Of a stretch of DNA of 64,000 nt, positions 62,320 to 64,000 are shown in pieces. The translations under genes were made by a program, and so were the position numbers. The notes beneath the pieces are model-generated. The model made no database searches and had not been told where the DNA came from. It saw only the letters and a program-made list of their open reading frames with translations. This DNA comes from DASSSY01 sp035708205 (GTDB lineage Bacteria > Bacteroidota > Bacteroidia > Chitinophagales > Chitinophagaceae), in NCBI GenBank assembly GCA_035708205.1, contig DASSSY010000002.1:1-64000 (forward strand), read 5' to 3'. Position 1 is the first letter of the stretch; the number at the start of each line of letters is the position of its first letter.

Positions 62320-64000
62320 TTATTTAGCTTGAGGTGATTGTGAAGTAAATAATTTATTCCATTGTTGGATGGTGTAATTTGTGTCTCCTACTTTAACTCC
62401 TGTAAAATTTCCCTTTTTATCCGTAGTAATGGTAAAATTGAAACTTGTAACAGGTCTATCTTCATTTTCTCCCCATAGTTCTGTAAAGGGGCCTGTATTC
62501 TTTCCAACTCCTTTAGCTATTTGTCCGACACCAATAAAGACGTTATTCCCATTGGGGTCTGTAATAAATGCTTCTGTGCTTGGAAAGTTATCTCCTGTTA
62601 ATTTACCACTGATAGATAAAGTACCCGCTTTTTTGTTTTCAGTGATGGAGAAGTCAGAAAACACATCAATATTTGGTGTAAATCTTTTAGGTGTTTTAGG
62701 GTTGCCAGCCGCTACATGACTGCCAAAAGTAAAAGTTCTTGAACCCCCATTTTTAGAAATTGCGAAAGGTTCGTCAAATTTAACCGATGGAGTGGCCGTA
62801 GCTTTATGGCTGGGATCATCAACCTTCCATGAAGGATTGCTCCATGCCTTCGTAGTTATAGAACGTTTGTCAGTATCAAAATTTATTCTTTGATTTACTC
62901 TTGCTGTTACAGATGAACTTGTAGAATATCCTCTATTGTCTCCGTGATAGCCAAATCCAAATGCTTCAAATGGAGCAAAAGCCCTAATTGTTATGGGGTA
63001 TGGAATTAATCCCCCTATATCAATAAACTTTACCGGATTATCAAAGGCATAACTATAAGGAGAATAGGCGGGCATCTTGGTTGCTAAGGCATCAATGCTT
63101 GTCCATCTTCCAATTTGCATATCATATTGCCTGGCTCCGTAATCGTACCAATTCAGTCCGAGGTCGTCCTGCAGCTCTTTTCCGTTGTACCGGTATTTGT
63201 TCTCTATGCCGCCAAAAGCCTGGGAACTAATGGCACTCATTGTGAGTCCGAAGGGGTAATACATATCCTCTTCCAGCACCTGCCCGGTATAATGCTCCAG
63301 GTGGACATTATCAAACCAGACATCATTACCGATGCTCTGGTTGTCGATATACACCAGGATATAGCCTGAATGCGTAGTCGTGACCTGGCCAATGGGAGTA
63401 AGCGTTGCCCACCCGTTGTTTGCGGTTATGGGCACCTGCACGGCGCCGCTTTCCTGTGGCACCAGCTGCATTTCATCATTAAAGACGAGGTAATTCAAAT
63501 GCGCTTTAGGCAGTTCGGGATCATCATGCTGATTCAACAAATTGTTCAGCTGCTCCGCCATAGCGGGGTTGCCCACGGTCTGCTCTATGATGCGGGCGTT
63601 CTCCGGCAGCTCCGAAAGCGGGATGCCGTCATAATTCATGCCGCCCGTCAGGGTGCTCAGCAGGGACGACACAATGCTGCCGGCGTCCACGCTGCCCTCA
63701 TCCCGGAACTGCCCTTCGTAATGCGCGTCGGCGCTGATGTCGAACCGGTCGCCGGGCATCACCCGCAGCATGATGGCGGTGCCGACCTGCCGGTCGGGAT
63801 CCCCCGCTACCAGCTGGGCGGCCATCTGGTCGTCCGGGTCGGTGCTGCCGGGCTTGGCCGAGCGCACGGCCGGTATATTGTCAAAGAACAACTGCTCCAC
63901 GTTGGCGCTGGCGATCTCGTGTTTGGCCAGGTACTGCGGCGAAACAGGACTGGCCGTCACCACGCTGCGCACATTGCCTAAATGGTCCTTGATAAAATAA
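62320..64000 (-). CDS. RHS repeat-associated core protein, C-terminal part (continues beyond window)
   Basis: The reading frame is open to the window edge; the outermost codons read YFIKDHLGNVR, the Bacteroidota RHS motif, so only the last 560 residues of a large surface protein are visible. A jelly-roll-like segment (NVEQLFFDN..., YIDNQSIGNDVWFDNVHLEHY) precedes the RHS core (YYPFGLTM, YNGKELQDDLGLNWYDYGARQYDMQIGRW, NPVKFIDIGG). The last 240 residues are a unique C-terminal domain (FGFGYHGDNRGYSTSSSVTARVNQRINF, EDRPVTSFNFTITTDKKGNFTGVKVGDTNYTIQQWN), presumably the effector. Function of this tip is not recognised. Confidence 0.88.
   Translation of the reverse strand, partial: YFIKDHLGNVRSVVTASPVSPQYLAKHEIASANVEQLFFDNIPAVRSAKPGSTDPDDQMAAQLVAGDPDRQVGTAIMLRVMPGDRFDISADAHYEGQFRDEGSVDAGSIVSSLLSTLTGGMNYDGIPLSELPENARIIEQTVGNPAMAEQLNNLLNQHDDPELPKAHLNYLVFNDEMQLVPQESGAVQVPITANNGWATLTPIGQVTTTHSGYILVYIDNQSIGNDVWFDNVHLEHYTGQVLEEDMYYPFGLTMSAISSQAFGGIENKYRYNGKELQDDLGLNWYDYGARQYDMQIGRWTSIDALATKMPAYSPYSYAFDNPVKFIDIGGLIPYPITIRAFAPFEAFGFGYHGDNRGYSTSSSVTARVNQRINFDTDKRSITTKAWSNPSWKVDDPSHKATATPSVKFDEPFAISKNGGSRTFTFGSHVAAGNPKTPKRFTPNIDVFSDFSITENKKAGTLSISGKLTGDNFPSTEAFITDPNGNNVFIGVGQIAKGVGKNTGPFTELWGENEDRPVTSFNFTITTDKKGNFTGVKVGDTNYTIQQWNKLFTSQSPQAK

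Noticed and set aside
63370..63981. A 203-aa plus-strand frame at the right edge
   Set aside because: Antisense to the RHS core, which has clear family motifs.
1..64000. tRNA genes or known riboswitches
   Set aside because: Intergenic regions were read on both strands for cloverleaf ends and common riboswitch cores; none was seen, though a covariance-model search would be decisive.

Overview
The window comes from a Bacteroidota genome, most likely a Chitinophagaceae-like member. The signs are an almost complete lack of Shine-Dalgarno sites, many -7 boxes of the TAnnTTTG type, a type IX secretion (T9SS) sorting domain, a TonB receptor, BamA and two Skp-like chaperones in a row, and RHS core motifs (YFIKDHLGNVR, YYPFGL, NGKELQ) typical of the phylum. 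It opens with a 5S rRNA and its terminator, presumably the end of an rRNA operon.

1-30.5 kb is mostly housekeeping DNA: mnmA, an inactive-looking M16 peptidase, a ComA-like phosphosulfolactate synthase, a corrinoid adenosyltransferase with an ABC ATPase, a cysteine-rich Fe-S redox protein, a secreted C1 peptidase, a TonB receptor, an Omp85 protein with an apparent AUU start, two adjacent O-antigen-ligase-like genes, a dipeptide epimerase, the uppS-bamA-skp-skp envelope cluster, a TPR protein, a DUF3108 protein, an MFS exporter, a sugar-nucleotide epimerase, a GT4 glycosyltransferase and YceI.

30.8-46.6 kb is a complete type I-B CRISPR-Cas locus in the order cas6, cas8b, cas7, cas5, cas3, cas4 fragment, DUF4143 ATPase, cas4, cas1, four-helix-bundle gene, cas2, leader, then an array of 71 repeats and 70 spacers. 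Three foreign pieces sit inside it: the ATPase with a second cas4, a transposase (RAYT) tail, and a four-helix-bundle gene bordered by inverted heptamer repeats. The most interesting item is in the cas6-cas8b gap. On the minus strand there is a compact small-RNA gene with a -7 box, a degenerate CRISPR repeat (24/30 identical), a spacer-like segment, and a 13-bp inverted repeat followed by a T-tract. The spacer-like segment matches the cas8b promoter at 13 of its first 15 positions. The two mismatches fall at positions 6 and 12, the bases that type I Cascade flips out, and a CCA sits at the PAM position. This looks like a cas-autorepressing crRNA-like RNA (CreR/CreA-type).

46.6-64 kb is an accessory region of polymorphic toxins. 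A large RHS protein enters from the right edge on the minus strand with a membrane protein (likely immunity) behind it. Three orphan RHS tips with different C-terminal domains follow further left, one carrying an HExxH metallopeptidase motif, each with small envelope proteins downstream. Two of these small proteins resemble the C-terminal domains of the T9SS motor protein GldM. Three copies of a 140-176 bp repeat mark module borders. Between the main RHS gene and the orphan tips sits a module of XRE regulator, P-loop ATPase, two overlapping tyrosine recombinases (one lacking catalytic residues), RadC and ORF6N. A 1-kb segment of this module is duplicated between two of the boundary repeats.
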